The position numbers and the translations under genes are program-made. Positions 53,648 through 63,177 of a stretch of DNA of 64,000 bases are shown here, in pieces. Source of the stretch: Rhodopirellula sp. P2 (GTDB taxonomy: Bacteria; Planctomycetota; Planctomycetia; Pirellulales; Pirellulaceae); assembly GCF_028768465.1 (NCBI RefSeq), contig NZ_CP118225.1, positions 4,383,001-4,447,000 of the forward strand. The letters run 5' to 3'. The number at the start of each line of letters is the position of its first letter. The first letter of the stretch is position 1. A model generated the notes under the pieces. It had not been told where the DNA came from and ran no database searches. It saw only the letters and a list, made by a program, of their open reading frames with translations.

Positions 53648-56359
53648 TCAAGACTCCGGTTGGGCAGTGTTTGGTTTGGATTCGGTCTCCACCAGTGTGT
53701 GGATCGTCAAACCTGCAAGTGATTCTCTTGGCGGTGAGGTCAGCAGACTGGCCAAGTAGCCTGATCCAAAGCAGCTCAAGATGCCACAGGTTGTGTAGAG
53801 GTAGCCGTTGACGTCAGTGAATCGCCACAAAGCGAACATGGTCGCGGCGCCGATGGCGGCGCCGACCATCGCGCCGGTCGAGTTCGCGCGCGTGGTCAGC
53901 CCGCCCAGCACAAACAGTCCGCCCAAGACTCCCATGAACAGGCCGATCACCACAATGAAGGTGTCGAAGAGTGACTTGATGCTCGGATCGACAAAGACCA
54001 ATCCGAACAGAGTTCCCAGCGTGCCGATGAGAAACGTCAGGGTCCGCGCGGCGAATAGGTAGCCGCGTTCGTTGCGGCATAAACTCAATGGTCGAAAGAA
54101 GTCGGTGACCAGCGCGGTCGCTGTCGAGTTCATGCTGGTGGAGACCGTGGACTGGGCCGCTGCAAACACACCGGCGACGATCAGGCCAGCCACTCCGATG
54201 GGCATCTCACGGGCGATGAAGAGCGGGAAGACCTGGTCGGTTGTGATCGCCGGTGAAAGTCGCTCGGGATGCGAATGGTAAAAACCGTGCAGCGCCGTTC
54301 CGATTCCAAAGAACAGCAACGTTGCTGGGATGCTGAGCACGGCATTGGTCCAGATGGAACGAGCCGCCAGCGATTGAGAGGCGGTGGTCATGTAGCGCTG
54401 AACAACGGCTTGATCGGCAGTGTACGAGGACAGGTTTTGACCGATGGCACCGAACACGATCACCCACAACGCGATTTGGGCGTGAGTCGGACTGAGGTGG
54501 AAGTTTGCCAGTCGCAGTTTGTCGGCATCAACGGCATGCGACCAACTTCCCGCGAATCCACCGTCGGTGGCGGACAGCATCAACAGGATGGCCAGGAAGG
54601 CTCCGCCAAGCAGCACGACGGTTTGAATCGTGTCGGTCCAGATGACCGCTTCGATTCCGCCCAGCGTGCAATAGGCGATGCTGAGCCCGCCCATCAACAA
54701 CACCGATTGCTGTGGCGTCAGCGGAGTCGCGACCGACAACGCCAATCCAGTCAGCGACATCACCACCGCCATCCGAAAGACATGGAACAGTGAGAAACTG
54801 AGGCTGCCAAACCAGCGCACCGAACGATTGAACCGCTTCTCGAGGTATTCGTAGGCACTGGTCGCATCGATGCGGCGAAAGAACGGCATCGCGACGTACA
54901 CCGCCACGATCGCCACCAGCGGGATTGTGAAGTTGCCGATCGAATACGTCCAGTCTTGCGCAAACGCTTTGGACGGAATGCCGGTGAAGGTCACCGAACT
55001 GAGCATGGTGGCGAAAATGCTGCAGCCAGCTGCCCACCAAGGGATCTGACTTCCCCCGCGAAAGTAGTCGTCGGTGGTTCGGTTGCGACGAGCGAAGAAG
55101 ACCCCGATGCCAACCATCGACAGGAGGTACCCAAACAGAACGACATAGTTCAAGGTTCCAAAGCTGCGGCCCGGGGCAAGGATGGACACGCGGTAGACCG
55201 CCGGGGAACGAACGCGGGGACGGACTTCTCCGGTTGCGACCACGATCGCATCGTTCCAGTGCACCGCCGTGGTGGTCACATGATTCGCGGGACTGCTGCC
55301 GGTTTCAGTCCAGGTGTCCGTGATTGTGTGGTAGGCAAACGTATTCTTCAGAAAACCGGGGTGATTGTCCTTCAACACATCCGCTTGCCCAAACAAGCTG
55401 CCATCATCGCCGCCCAGGACAACCACGTGGCTTTGTCCGACGTGCGTTGCAGTTCCCGCCATCATGGATTGCGGGATGTCTGTTTTCTGTTGCCAGGTTT
55501 GGTCGCTGGGACGATACACCCACGTGTCAGTGAGGAATTCGACACCGCTTGGCGCCTGCCGGCGCCCACTGATGACGTACAGACAGTTCTCGTAGCCATC
55601 GTGCTGAGCGGCGGTCAAGTGAAGGGCGCGGGATGGGCCCGGGAAATCCGCAAGGCGACTCCACCTCAGCAAACTCGGATCATCGGATTGGCTCAGGTCC
55701 AGTGTCCAAACCGCCGAAGTGGCGGTGGAAAGGTCACTGCCGCGTTGCCCGCCAACAACGTAAACCGTTTGCCCAATACGCTGTGCCGAGGCATGAACGC
55801 AAGGCTCCGGGAGCGGAGGCAATGGCTGGTGCTGAATCGTTTGGTCGGTCGCCTCCCATTGAAGCAAAAACACGTCGCGAAACGTTTCTTCTGCGTCATT
55901 GCCGCCGATGCACAGCAATCCATGGTGTGGGGACACGTCGATGGGAATGGAGACGGACGCACCGTAGGCCGTTGCCCGTGGGAGACGCCCGGCATCGATC
56001 CATTGGGAACTGGAATTGGTCGCGTTGTCGGGCTCTGTGAGGACATAGATCGAGTCGTGCCATACCTTGTTGGATTCCCAAATGGGACGCGGGAAGTTTG
56101 CCCCGCCGGCAACGATCAACGCGTCCCCATCGACACCGACGAAGGGGCCCGCCACGCCAAGTGGATCTGGGATCGAGGGAAGTTCGTCCCACTGCAACCA
56201 GTCGCTCGCCTCGGCTTGCGCGAATGCCGACTGGCTTGCCAGCACGACGTTGGCCAGCGTGATGGCTGCCAACGCAAGCAGAACGCTGATCCCCAAACGA
56301 CGTTCACGGCGTGGGGCAGCAAGACGCGTTCGGAATCGCTTGGAAAGGCAAGGGCTCAT
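53648..56359 (-). CDS. kelch (NanM-like) domain fused to SSS-family symporter
   Basis: The 903-residue protein starts at ATG 56359 (overlaps the aldolase stop, ATGA). A signal/anchor ([20 protein letters not shown]) precedes a kelch beta-propeller, residues about 50-390, with [38 protein letters not shown] and [20 protein letters not shown]. From about residue 398 a Na+/solute symporter of about thirteen helices follows, with [20 protein letters not shown] and [20 protein letters not shown]. NanM is a periplasmic sialic-acid mutarotase; fused to a transporter whose N-terminus faces out, it would pass the alpha/beta-converted sugar directly to import. Confidence 0.88.
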   Translation of the reverse strand: MSPCLSKRFRTRLAAPRRERRLGISVLLALAAITLANVVLASQSAFAQAEASDWLQWDELPSIPDPLGVAGPFVGVDGDALIVAGGANFPRPIWESNKVWHDSIYVLTEPDNATNSSSQWIDAGRLPRATAYGASVSIPIDVSPHHGLLCIGGNDAEETFRDVFLLQWEATDQTIQHQPLPPLPEPCVHASAQRIGQTVYVVGGQRGSDLSTATSAVWTLDLSQSDDPSLLRWSRLADFPGPSRALHLTAAQHDGYENCLYVISGRRQAPSGVEFLTDTWVYRPSDQTWQQKTDIPQSMMAGTATHVGQSHVVVLGGDDGSLFGQADVLKDNHPGFLKNTFAYHTITDTWTETGSSPANHVTTTAVHWNDAIVVATGEVRPRVRSPAVYRVSILAPGRSFGTLNYVVLFGYLLSMVGIGVFFARRNRTTDDYFRGGSQIPWWAAGCSIFATMLSSVTFTGIPSKAFAQDWTYSIGNFTIPLVAIVAVYVAMPFFRRIDATSAYEYLEKRFNRSVRWFGSLSFSLFHVFRMAVVMSLTGLALSVATPLTPQQSVLLMGGLSIAYCTLGGIEAVIWTDTIQTVVLLGGAFLAILLMLSATDGGFAGSWSHAVDADKLRLANFHLSPTHAQIALWVIVFGAIGQNLSSYTADQAVVQRYMTTASQSLAARSIWTNAVLSIPATLLFFGIGTALHGFYHSHPERLSPAITTDQVFPLFIAREMPIGVAGLIVAGVFAAAQSTVSTSMNSTATALVTDFFRPLSLCRNERGYLFAARTLTFLIGTLGTLFGLVFVDPSIKSLFDTFIVVIGLFMGVLGGLFVLGGLTTRANSTGAMVGAAIGAATMFALWRFTDVNGYLYTTCGILSCFGSGYLASLLTSPPRESLAGLTIHTLVETESKPNTAQPES

Positions 56360-57321
56360 GCGCTGCCCAACTCCGCCGGGACACGAAACCAATCGAAGAA
56401 TCCAATCGCCTGCAGTTCATTTCGCAGGGATTGAGTTTGCGTCGGCGAGAGGGATTCGAGTGGAAGCCGGCATGAACCGACCTCCAACCCTTGCATCGCC
56501 AAAATTGCTTTCATGGCGGGATGAAAGGGATAGCGTCCAATGGTGCTGATCATCTCGATGGATTGAGATTGCCATTTGCGAGCCGCGTCGAGTTGACCAC
56601 TCGTCAAAGCAAGTGTCATCTGTCGGTAGAGCTTGGCGGCGATGTTGTAGGTGCTGCCGATCGCGGCGCGAGCACCGGTGGCGGTGGCGCCCAGCAGCAT
56701 TTCATCACAGCCCCAAACGACATCAAATTGTCGGTTGGCCAGTTCCAGGCAACGTTGGAATTCAAACAGCTTGGTGTCGGTGTACTTCAATCCCACCAAG
56801 GTCGGGATCGCATCGTCCGCCTGGGTCAGGAATTCCGGCATGTCGATGCTGGATCCCGTTAGCATCGGGATGTGATAGTAATAGAAAGGTGTCTCCGGCG
56901 CAGCGGACGCCAATTCTTTCATGCACTGGACCAGTGCCTGTGTGTTGGAGACTTTGAAGTAGGAGGGGCAGGTCGCGGAGATCGCATTGGCACCAACTTC
57001 TTGGGCATGCGCAGCGAGTGCCTGGGCTTCTCGCAGACTGTTGTGCCCGACCTGAATGATCACGGGCAATCGCCCGCCGCTGGCTTCGACAAAAGCGGCC
57101 GCCACCGAATGTCGTTCGGATGTGGTCAGCGACATGCCCTCGCCGGTGCTGCCGCAAACGTAGAGCCCCGAGATTCCGTCGTGGAGCAGCTTTTCAACCA
57201 TCTCCGGGACAACATCAAGACGCAGGTCGCCGGTGGCGGTCATCGGGGTGTAGGTTGCTGCGATCAAGCCAGAGAGTTTTCGGCCTGACATCCGCTGCAC
57301 CAAGAGTGATTCGTCGACCAT
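56356..57321 (-). CDS. nanA: N-acetylneuraminate lyase-type aldolase
   Basis: The 321-residue TIM-barrel aldolase resembles E. coli Nan[40 protein letters not shown] (Tyr region), the Schiff-base lysine in [12 protein letters not shown] and the block [19 protein letters not shown] followed by IGSTYNIA. It should split N-acetylneuraminate into ManNAc and pyruvate. The start follows GGAGGCC; the sialidase stop and this ATG share one base (TGATG), and its own stop overlaps the symporter start. The sialidase, transporter and epimerase around it strongly support the NanA reading over a dihydrodipicolinate synthase. Confidence 0.92.
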   Translation of the reverse strand: MVDESLLVQRMSGRKLSGLIAATYTPMTATGDLRLDVVPEMVEKLLHDGISGLYVCGSTGEGMSLTTSERHSVAAAFVEASGGRLPVIIQVGHNSLREAQALAAHAQEVGANAISATCPSYFKVSNTQALVQCMKELASAAPETPFYYYHIPMLTGSSIDMPEFLTQADDAIPTLVGLKYTDTKLFEFQRCLELANRQFDVVWGCDEMLLGATATGARAAIGSTYNIAAKLYRQMTLALTSGQLDAARKWQSQSIEMISTIGRYPFHPAMKAILAMQGLEVGSCRLPLESLSPTQTQSLRNELQAIGFFDWFRVPAELGSA

Positions 57322-58550
57322 CAGTTGGCCTCCTTGCCGTTGGGTGTTGGTTGGTTGTTTGAAGTGGAAGGTTCGATTGAATCGAGTGGGATCGCGGTGA
57401 AGCTGATGGTTTTGTAGCCGTCGCGCTCGAACAGCACACCGATGCGATCATCTTGCAAGCGAGTCAGGCACGAATAAGCGAACCCGCGTGGATAGACGTT
57501 GACCTGATTCGGCCACGTCTGACCTTCGTCGTAGCTGATCCGAAGCACACCGTTTTCGCGTTTGGTTTGACTGGCCGGGTTGGAGAACAGAAGGCGGCTC
57601 TTGCCTTCCGATGGCCAGGAATAACGCAGGATCGCGGCTTGGCAGGTGGGGTCAACCAATTGCTCATCGATCTCAAGTGGGGACCAGGTTTGCCCGGCGT
57701 CATCGCTGATGGCAATCTTTCGGTGTTTGGTCGAACCGACCCCCTGGGTTCGGGCGTTCAGCATGACGCGGCCGCCCGCCAGTTCGACCATTTGAACTTC
57801 GTTGCCGTGTCCCTTGCCGTCGCCTGGTGCGACGTCGCCCATTTCCCAGGTGCGGCCATCGTCATCGCTGAAGGCGGCGTAGACTCGCCATTGGTCGTAG
57901 GGGCCTTGGTTGAATGGCATGATGATCCGCCCTTTTCGCGGGCCATGCTGCAAGACGATGCCGATGCCGGGCCCCGCAGCGACGCTGGTGACGCCCTGCT
58001 CTCGCTTGACTTGCTGGGAGACGTCGCGTGGTTCAGACCAGTTCAGTCCATCGTCATCGCTGGTTTGAACGAACGTGAAAAAGGAATCCGGCCCGTAACC
58101 ATCGGAAGCGTTGCGTTCACCCAGTTTGCTTCGCTGGTACATCAAGAGAACTTGCCCCGATTCCAGCACGACTGCTTGCGGGTTGTTCAGTGACAGTTTG
58201 CCTTGGTCGTTGAGGACGATCACCTCACTCCAAGTCGCTCCATGATCGGTGGAGCGTTTCATGATCAGATCGTTTTCAGAGTGGTCTCCGCCCTGGCGGC
58301 CCTCCGCGAAGGCCAACAGGGTGCCTTGTTTGGTCGTGACGATGGAGGGAATTCGGATGGCGGGGTAACCATCTTTTGCGGGCACGAACACATCGACAAT
58401 GGCATGTTTGCCGGAGGTCGTCGTGTCAGCGGCGACCAAGTTGGATGGCGGTGAGAGGAGGCTGTGGCAGGTGATCGTCGCGACCAACAAAGCAGCGGCC
58501 ACACGACAAGCAAAGCGACGATGCAAACGGGAGGAAAACAGGCGGGGCAC
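57321..58550 (-). CDS. exported sialidase (exo-alpha-neuraminidase)
   Basis: The 409-residue protein has a signal peptide (AAALLVATITCHSLLSPPSN) and the GH33/BNR fold. The RIP motif is in YPAIRIPSIVTTKQGTLL (first arginine of the triad). Asp boxes are STDHGATWSE, SDDDGRTWEM, SDDAGQTWSP and SYDEGQTWPN. The motif GNEVQMVELAGGRVMLNART supplies the nucleophile-side acid and the second arginine; GFAYSCLTRLQDDRIGVLFE is the terminal tyrosine region. It cleaves terminal sialic acid from glycans outside the cytoplasm, feeding the lyase and transporter coded downstream in the same operon. Confidence 0.92.
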   Translation of the reverse strand: MPRLFSSRLHRRFACRVAAALLVATITCHSLLSPPSNLVAADTTTSGKHAIVDVFVPAKDGYPAIRIPSIVTTKQGTLLAFAEGRQGGDHSENDLIMKRSTDHGATWSEVIVLNDQGKLSLNNPQAVVLESGQVLLMYQRSKLGERNASDGYGPDSFFTFVQTSDDDGLNWSEPRDVSQQVKREQGVTSVAAGPGIGIVLQHGPRKGRIIMPFNQGPYDQWRVYAAFSDDDGRTWEMGDVAPGDGKGHGNEVQMVELAGGRVMLNARTQGVGSTKHRKIAISDDAGQTWSPLEIDEQLVDPTCQAAILRYSWPSEGKSRLLFSNPASQTKRENGVLRISYDEGQTWPNQVNVYPRGFAYSCLTRLQDDRIGVLFERDGYKTISFTAIPLDSIEPSTSNNQPTPNGKEAN

Positions 58551-58812
58551 AACGGACTCCGTTGAGGATGGTTTGGCGGGAGGGAGAGGGGAGGTGGGAT
58601 TGGAGTGGCGTTATAGCATGTGACGCAGGACCAAGGTGGCGTTGGCCAGTTCAAGCCATCTTGGCAACGCCATTTTTCGTAGCCATCGTCCAGGGCGACA
58701 ACCCGCTGGATTGGCATGAATTGCTGGCACGGAACGCGTCACTTCAACCGGGGTGTCGATTTTGACCGCTTGTCAGCGTGACACCGCCAAGTGATCGGGT
58801 CATACTGTTGCC

Positions 58813-60990
58813 ATGAACCAGAATCATTGCCGTGCTCGTCGTCTCGCCGCCTGGTCCGTTTGCACAATCGGATTGTTGGGGGCTGCGTTCTTCTGTTGGA
58901 ACGAATCCGCCTGGAGCAATCAACCGGTTGCGCAACCCACGTCGACGCCCAACTCATCGACTCGAGGCGGGGATGCTTTGCCGTTGGTGGAGCCAGGAAA
59001 CGCCTTGCTGCGTCGGCCCGTGGCGGTGGTGAACACGAACGCCGACCAGGTGGTCGTTGCCAATCGACGCAGCGGAACGCTGAGCATGGTTGACACGGAA
59101 ACGCTTCAGGTGCTGGGGGAGTATCGACTGGGTGGGCGCCCGACGGATTTGATCGCGGTGGGGGAACGGTTGCTGATCACGGAACAAGATGGACGGCTGA
59201 CTGCGGTCCAGATGAAAGATGGCAGGCCAGCGATTCAGTGGAGCGTGGCGATGCCGAATGAACCGGCAACGGTTCGGGCTTCGGATCAAGGCGAATGGTG
59301 TGCGGTTTGTTCGACGTGGGCAAGAAAGGTCACGTTTGTGAACCTGCAGGGTCCCGCAGATCAACCACCCGAAATCATGGCCACCGTCTCGCTGCCGTTT
59401 GCACCGCGGGCGCAGTTGTTGCTTCCCGATCAAAACCGATTGCTGGTCGCGGACGCGTTTGGACCGCGTGTGGCTGTCATTCGCTTGGATGATTTTCAGG
59501 TTGAATCGATCCGTGAAATTCCCGGCAACAACATTCGTGGGTTTGTACGCAGCACGAACCGTGAGATGGTGTATGTGACACATGAGTTGATCAATGAAAT
59601 CGCGCCGCCGCGAAGCAGTGAGATCATTTGGGGATCGATGGTGTCCGACGCGATGCGTGAGATTTCGGTCGCCACGATCGTGGATCCCAACGCGAATTTG
59701 ATGAAGGCCGGACGCTTCATTGCGGTTGGCAACAACACGCGGGGAGCCGGAGACCCCAATGCGTTGATGATGCGAGAGGATGGTCGGTTGGTCGTGACCA
59801 TTGGTGGATTGGGGCAGGTGGGCGTGGTCGAGCCCGGCGGGATTGGGGTGACTCGAATTGTTGCCGGACGCCGGCCGGTTGCGATCGCAAAGATATCGGA
59901 CGATCGATTTCTCGTTGCCAATGAACACTCGGATTCATTGACCCGATTGGATTTCCACTTCGAGGGACCGAAAGTGGAACCCGAGGAGAGACTGCCTTCG
60001 CGAGACAGGGTTGTTTCCAGCAAGGCGGAGATTTCCAGTGATGTGGAAACCCCAGTTGACGCTGGAGGTTACTCTGAAACGGAACAAGTCGAGTACGAAG
60101 GCGAGTACGAGTACGAGTACGAGTACGAAGCAGAATACGAAGACGAGGAAACAGAGGACGAACTGGCTGACTCGTCGGCTTATAGAAGCAAATCCTATCG
60201 ATCGTCCGATGACCCAGCCGTGGAACCGGTCAGCTCGGACGTTCCGACGAGAAGCTACCAGATTGGTCCCGACGTCCCGGCCGGCGAGCAACAGTTGTTC
60301 GTGACCGCGACCTCACTGAGTCTGGGGGAATCTGCTCCGCTTCAAGCGAGCGATCGTGGCGAGTTGCTGTTCTTTGACGCCAGTTTGTCTCGTGGAGGTT
60401 GGTACAGTTGCCATAGTTGTCACACCGACGGGCACACCAGCGGATCGCTGGCCGACACGCTGAGCGATGGTGGGGAAGGCGCCCCCAAACGCATTCTTTC
60501 TCTGCGGGGAGTCGGCGAAACGGGCCCCTGGGCTTGGGTGGGAGACAAGTCAGAGATTGAAGGCCAAGTTCGGCAAACGCTGGAATTGACGATGCAAGGA
60601 AGGAAGATGAACGATGGTGACGTGGCGGACCTCGTCGCATTCCTGGAGTCGATTCCACCCGCTCCAACTTTTCGCGATCCGGTGACTGATCTGGATCGCG
60701 ACCTGGTGGCGAAAGGACGACACCTATTTGAGACGTTGGATTGTGTGTCCTGCCATTCCGGTTCGATTTTGACCTCGGATGCCACTTACGACGTGGGGTT
60801 GAAGGATGAACGCGGGATCACCGAATTCAACCCACCGTCCTTGCGAGGTGTTGGCCATCTGCACTCGCTTTTCCATGATTTGCGAGCCTCTGAGTTAAGC
60901 GAGGTGGTCGGCAACTTCAAGCATCAACTGCCGCATGAACTATCGCTCGAACAACGGGCACAATTGATTCGCTATCTCGAAAGTCTGTAG
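58813..60990 (+). CDS. beta-propeller plus di-haem cytochrome protein with EY-repeat linker
   Basis: The 725-residue exported protein has a signal (SVCTIGLLGAAFFCWNESAW). Residues about 50-410 form a YVTN-type beta-propeller (VAVVNTNADQVVVANRRSGT, VADAFGPRVAVIRLDDF). Residues about 420-450 are an acidic linker with consecutive Glu-Tyr pairs (EGEYEYEYEYEAEYEDEE). The rest is MauG/cytochrome c peroxidase-like with two haem motifs: CHSCH near residue 533 and CVSCH near 644. It is probably a periplasmic electron-transfer or oxidase protein. The tandem GAGTAC codons in the linker may vary in length between strains. Confidence 0.87.
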   Translation: MNQNHCRARRLAAWSVCTIGLLGAAFFCWNESAWSNQPVAQPTSTPNSSTRGGDALPLVEPGNALLRRPVAVVNTNADQVVVANRRSGTLSMVDTETLQVLGEYRLGGRPTDLIAVGERLLITEQDGRLTAVQMKDGRPAIQWSVAMPNEPATVRASDQGEWCAVCSTWARKVTFVNLQGPADQPPEIMATVSLPFAPRAQLLLPDQNRLLVADAFGPRVAVIRLDDFQVESIREIPGNNIRGFVRSTNREMVYVTHELINEIAPPRSSEIIWGSMVSDAMREISVATIVDPNANLMKAGRFIAVGNNTRGAGDPNALMMREDGRLVVTIGGLGQVGVVEPGGIGVTRIVAGRRPVAIAKISDDRFLVANEHSDSLTRLDFHFEGPKVEPEERLPSRDRVVSSKAEISSDVETPVDAGGYSETEQVEYEGEYEYEYEYEAEYEDEETEDELADSSAYRSKSYRSSDDPAVEPVSSDVPTRSYQIGPDVPAGEQQLFVTATSLSLGESAPLQASDRGELLFFDASLSRGGWYSCHSCHTDGHTSGSLADTLSDGGEGAPKRILSLRGVGETGPWAWVGDKSEIEGQVRQTLELTMQGRKMNDGDVADLVAFLESIPPAPTFRDPVTDLDRDLVAKGRHLFETLDCVSCHSGSILTSDATYDVGLKDERGITEFNPPSLRGVGHLHSLFHDLRASELSEVVGNFKHQLPHELSLEQRAQLIRYLESL

Positions 60991-61379
60991 ACTCGAACGA
61001 GCGATTTCTTAGGGCAGCCGATCACCCGCTTTGGCGACTTGTGGTCGCTGAAGTCGCATCCTTGCGTTGCGGTGGACTGAAGAATGCTCGTTTTGCGGTT
61101 TCATTAGATCAAAATTCACGTAGAACGTGAGTGTGAGATTCGGCGATGCAAGTGGCACGCGTTACACCGGAAATGGATCTCTGTCAGGGGCCATGCTGAC
61201 AAATCAATTTGCAAGGCGATGGACTGGATGCATGTTCGATAAGGCAGCTGGCGAAATGCTTTCAGGTTCCTAGGGGACCTGAAGATTGGTTCATTTTGCG
61301 GATGACCTGGGTGTGATCCGGTTGGATAAATCGAGAACAGGTGCATTCGGGAGTCGATTGCGGTTTGGGGCCGTGTTAG
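60991..61379. other. spacer without a supported gene
   Basis: A minus-strand frame at 61116-61535 was considered and rejected. No ribosome binding site, motif or repeat was seen in this part. It should carry the promoter for the structured leader that begins near 61380. Confidence 0.45.
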
Positions 61380-61746
61380 ACTGAGCCTCCATTTGCGGAG
61401 AACCGCAAGTGGTGACAAGGTCCTGCATTGCGACCTGATTCTGTCATTGGTACGCGTTTGTGCCTGGGATCCGTTTTGCAGGCACGTCGGTATTTCCAAA
61501 CGATAGCGGAAGGACGCAAGCGTCCGGGAATGCACCCGGCTAAATGTGTCGCTGGCGAAATGGAATGGCGGTCGAACGGTTCACGAGGCGGTGTTTGCAC
61601 TGAGGTGAACATGTGACTGATAGTTGCACCTCATTCGACCCATCAATGAATTCCGAAGGCGGAATCATTCCTGTGGGCGAAGGACGGTGGATGACTGGTT
61701 ACTTTGAACGCCTTCGATTGAGATGAATCGAAGGCAGGGATTTTTT
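61380..61746 (+). ncRNA. candidate structured leader or small RNA with terminal hairpin
   Basis: A run of possible stems lies here: CCATTTGCGG/CCGCAAGTGG (61389-61412), AGGTC/GACCT inside TGACA/TGTCA (61413-61446), TGCCTG/CAGGCA (61461-61484), GGACG/CGTCC (61512-61525), TGAGGTG/CACCTCA (61601-61633) and ATTCCG/CGGAAT (61650-61665), then the terminator at 61710-61746. No open frame fits. It may be an sRNA or an attenuator-type leader of the downstream regulator. No known RNA family was recognised, and parts could belong to dispersed repeats. Confidence 0.4.
61710..61746 (+). terminator. intrinsic terminator just before the regulator gene
   Basis: GCCTTCGATT (61710-61719), loop GAGATG, AATCGAAGGC (61726-61735), then AGGGA and TTTTTT (61741-61746). 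The ten-base-pair perfect stem and U-tract are the classical intrinsic terminator form. It ends only 12 bases before the ATG at 61759. Confidence 0.75.
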
Positions 61747-61758
61747 GTGGTTGATTGA

Positions 61759-63177
61759 ATGGCCTCGAACTACAGGGACACTGAACGACGCGAGTCGGAA
61801 CAGCGGATCGACGTAGCGCACCAACCGATTGTTTCGCTGGGAAATGCGTTGGACGAATTCGAGATCGGATTTGTTTGCCTTGACGTCAAAACGACTCGCT
61901 TGCGCGGCGTCAATGCGGCGTTCGCCAAAATGCTTGGGCGTGACGTGGCGACACTGCACGACGTGGCCCTCGGTGAATTGGTTGAAAACTCGGACCAGTC
62001 TGCTTTCGAGTCCGTTGTGCAATCGCTTGCCATGCACTCTTCGAAACGCATCTCGGCTGAGTTGCCGATTGCCCGGTCCGATGGCAGCCAGGTTTGGTTG
62101 CGGTTCACATTCGTCGGCAGCCACGGGGAACACGCCGCATTGGGGAGCGTCAACGGGACCGTGATCGATGTTTCGCCAGAGAAAGAATTGGAAGCAGCGT
62201 TGCTGTTGGCCAACGATCGGTTTGACTCGGCTCAAGCAACTTCAAGGGTCGGGAGTTGGGAGTGGGCTGTCGGAGAAACGACAGCGTGGTGGTCAAAGCA
62301 ACTCTATGAGCTTCACAACATTGACCCGTCCACGGGGCCGATCTCGTTTGACGAGTTTATCGTGACGGTGGATCCAAATGATCATGAGCTCATCATCACG
62401 GTCAATCAGGAACCGTTCCCGGAGGGAGATGTTCGCCGGTTTAGTTTTGCGAGCAATCCAGCACACGGACCGCAGCGACACTTCAATGCCACGGTCTGGA
62501 TGACGAAAGTGAATGGGAAGTTGGTTCGCCGGGGGACAACTCAGGATGTCACCCGTCAGGTGGAGTTGCTGTCCGCATTGGAAAAAAGCGAAGACCAGTA
62601 TCGCGAGATGGTCGTGAGCAACACCGAAGGCAACGCGGTGATGAATTTGGACGGAAAGGTCTTGCAGGTGGACGAGACCTTCGCTTCCATGCTTGGCACG
62701 CAACCTGAGAGCCTGAATGGTTTGAATCTCTGCGAGCTAGCGGAATCCGAAAGTGCAGCACTGATCGACCAGCGAATGTTGCATCGAACTCATTCAGCAA
62801 CTCATGAAGTGCGACTCAGGCACGCGGATGGGCACTTGGTTTGGCTGTTGTTGACATGCTCGCCCTTGCTGAATGATTCGGAGCAATTCGTCGGCATTCA
62901 GACCAGAGCACTCGACATCAATCACCGAAAGCATGTGGAACTGCTGACGAAGCGTGCGGCGGAGGCGAAAGCCCGATTGCGGCGACTGACCAGCCGAGAG
63001 CGTGAAGTTCTGCAGCAGATCGTCGAAGGCCGTATGAACAAGGTGATCGCAAATCGCTTGGACATCAGCGAGAAGACGGTCGAGCGCCACCGGTCCAACT
63101 TGATGAAGAAGCTCAATGCTCACAGTGTGGCCGAGCTGGTCAAGATTTCATTGACCGCCGAGATCATGTCGGCCTGA
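61759..63177 (+). CDS. PAS-domain LuxR-type transcriptional regulator
   Basis: The 472-residue protein has three PAS-like regions: residues about 25-140 (LDEFEIGFVCLDVKTTRLRG, LPIARSDGSQVWLRFTFVG), about 150-270 (SRVGSWEWAVGETTAWWSKQ, VRRGTTQDVTRQVELL) and about 280-400 (GNAVMNLDGKVLQVDETFAS, VGIQTRALDINHRK). A short coiled coil precedes the LuxR helix-turn-helix (LRRLTSREREVLQQIVEGRM and ISEKTVERHRSNLMKKLNAH). There is no receiver or membrane span, so it is a soluble sensor-regulator that binds a ligand or cofactor in PAS. ATG 61759 follows the terminator by 12 bases and has no strong ribosome binding site. Confidence 0.9.
   Translation: MASNYRDTERRESEQRIDVAHQPIVSLGNALDEFEIGFVCLDVKTTRLRGVNAAFAKMLGRDVATLHDVALGELVENSDQSAFESVVQSLAMHSSKRISAELPIARSDGSQVWLRFTFVGSHGEHAALGSVNGTVIDVSPEKELEAALLLANDRFDSAQATSRVGSWEWAVGETTAWWSKQLYELHNIDPSTGPISFDEFIVTVDPNDHELIITVNQEPFPEGDVRRFSFASNPAHGPQRHFNATVWMTKVNGKLVRRGTTQDVTRQVELLSALEKSEDQYREMVVSNTEGNAVMNLDGKVLQVDETFASMLGTQPESLNGLNLCELAESESAALIDQRMLHRTHSATHEVRLRHADGHLVWLLLTCSPLLNDSEQFVGIQTRALDINHRKHVELLTKRAAEAKARLRRLTSREREVLQQIVEGRMNKVIANRLDISEKTVERHRSNLMKKLNAHSVAELVKISLTAEIMSA

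Noticed and set aside
54956-56434. 492-residue plus-strand frame opposite the kelch-SSS gene
   Set aside because: Low-complexity arginine/glycine-rich text opposite well-supported kelch and symporter motifs.
61116-61535. 139-residue minus-strand frame in the leader of the PAS-LuxR gene
   Set aside because: It runs through strong hairpins, is Arg/Ser/His-rich and has no motif. A structured RNA explains the sequence better.
61512-61545. Possible cyclic-di-GMP riboswitch because of GACGCAA and CCGGCTAAA
   Set aside because: The surrounding stems do not match the GEMM layout, GGACGCAAGCGTCC is a self-contained hairpin, and the conserved purine-rich parts are missing.
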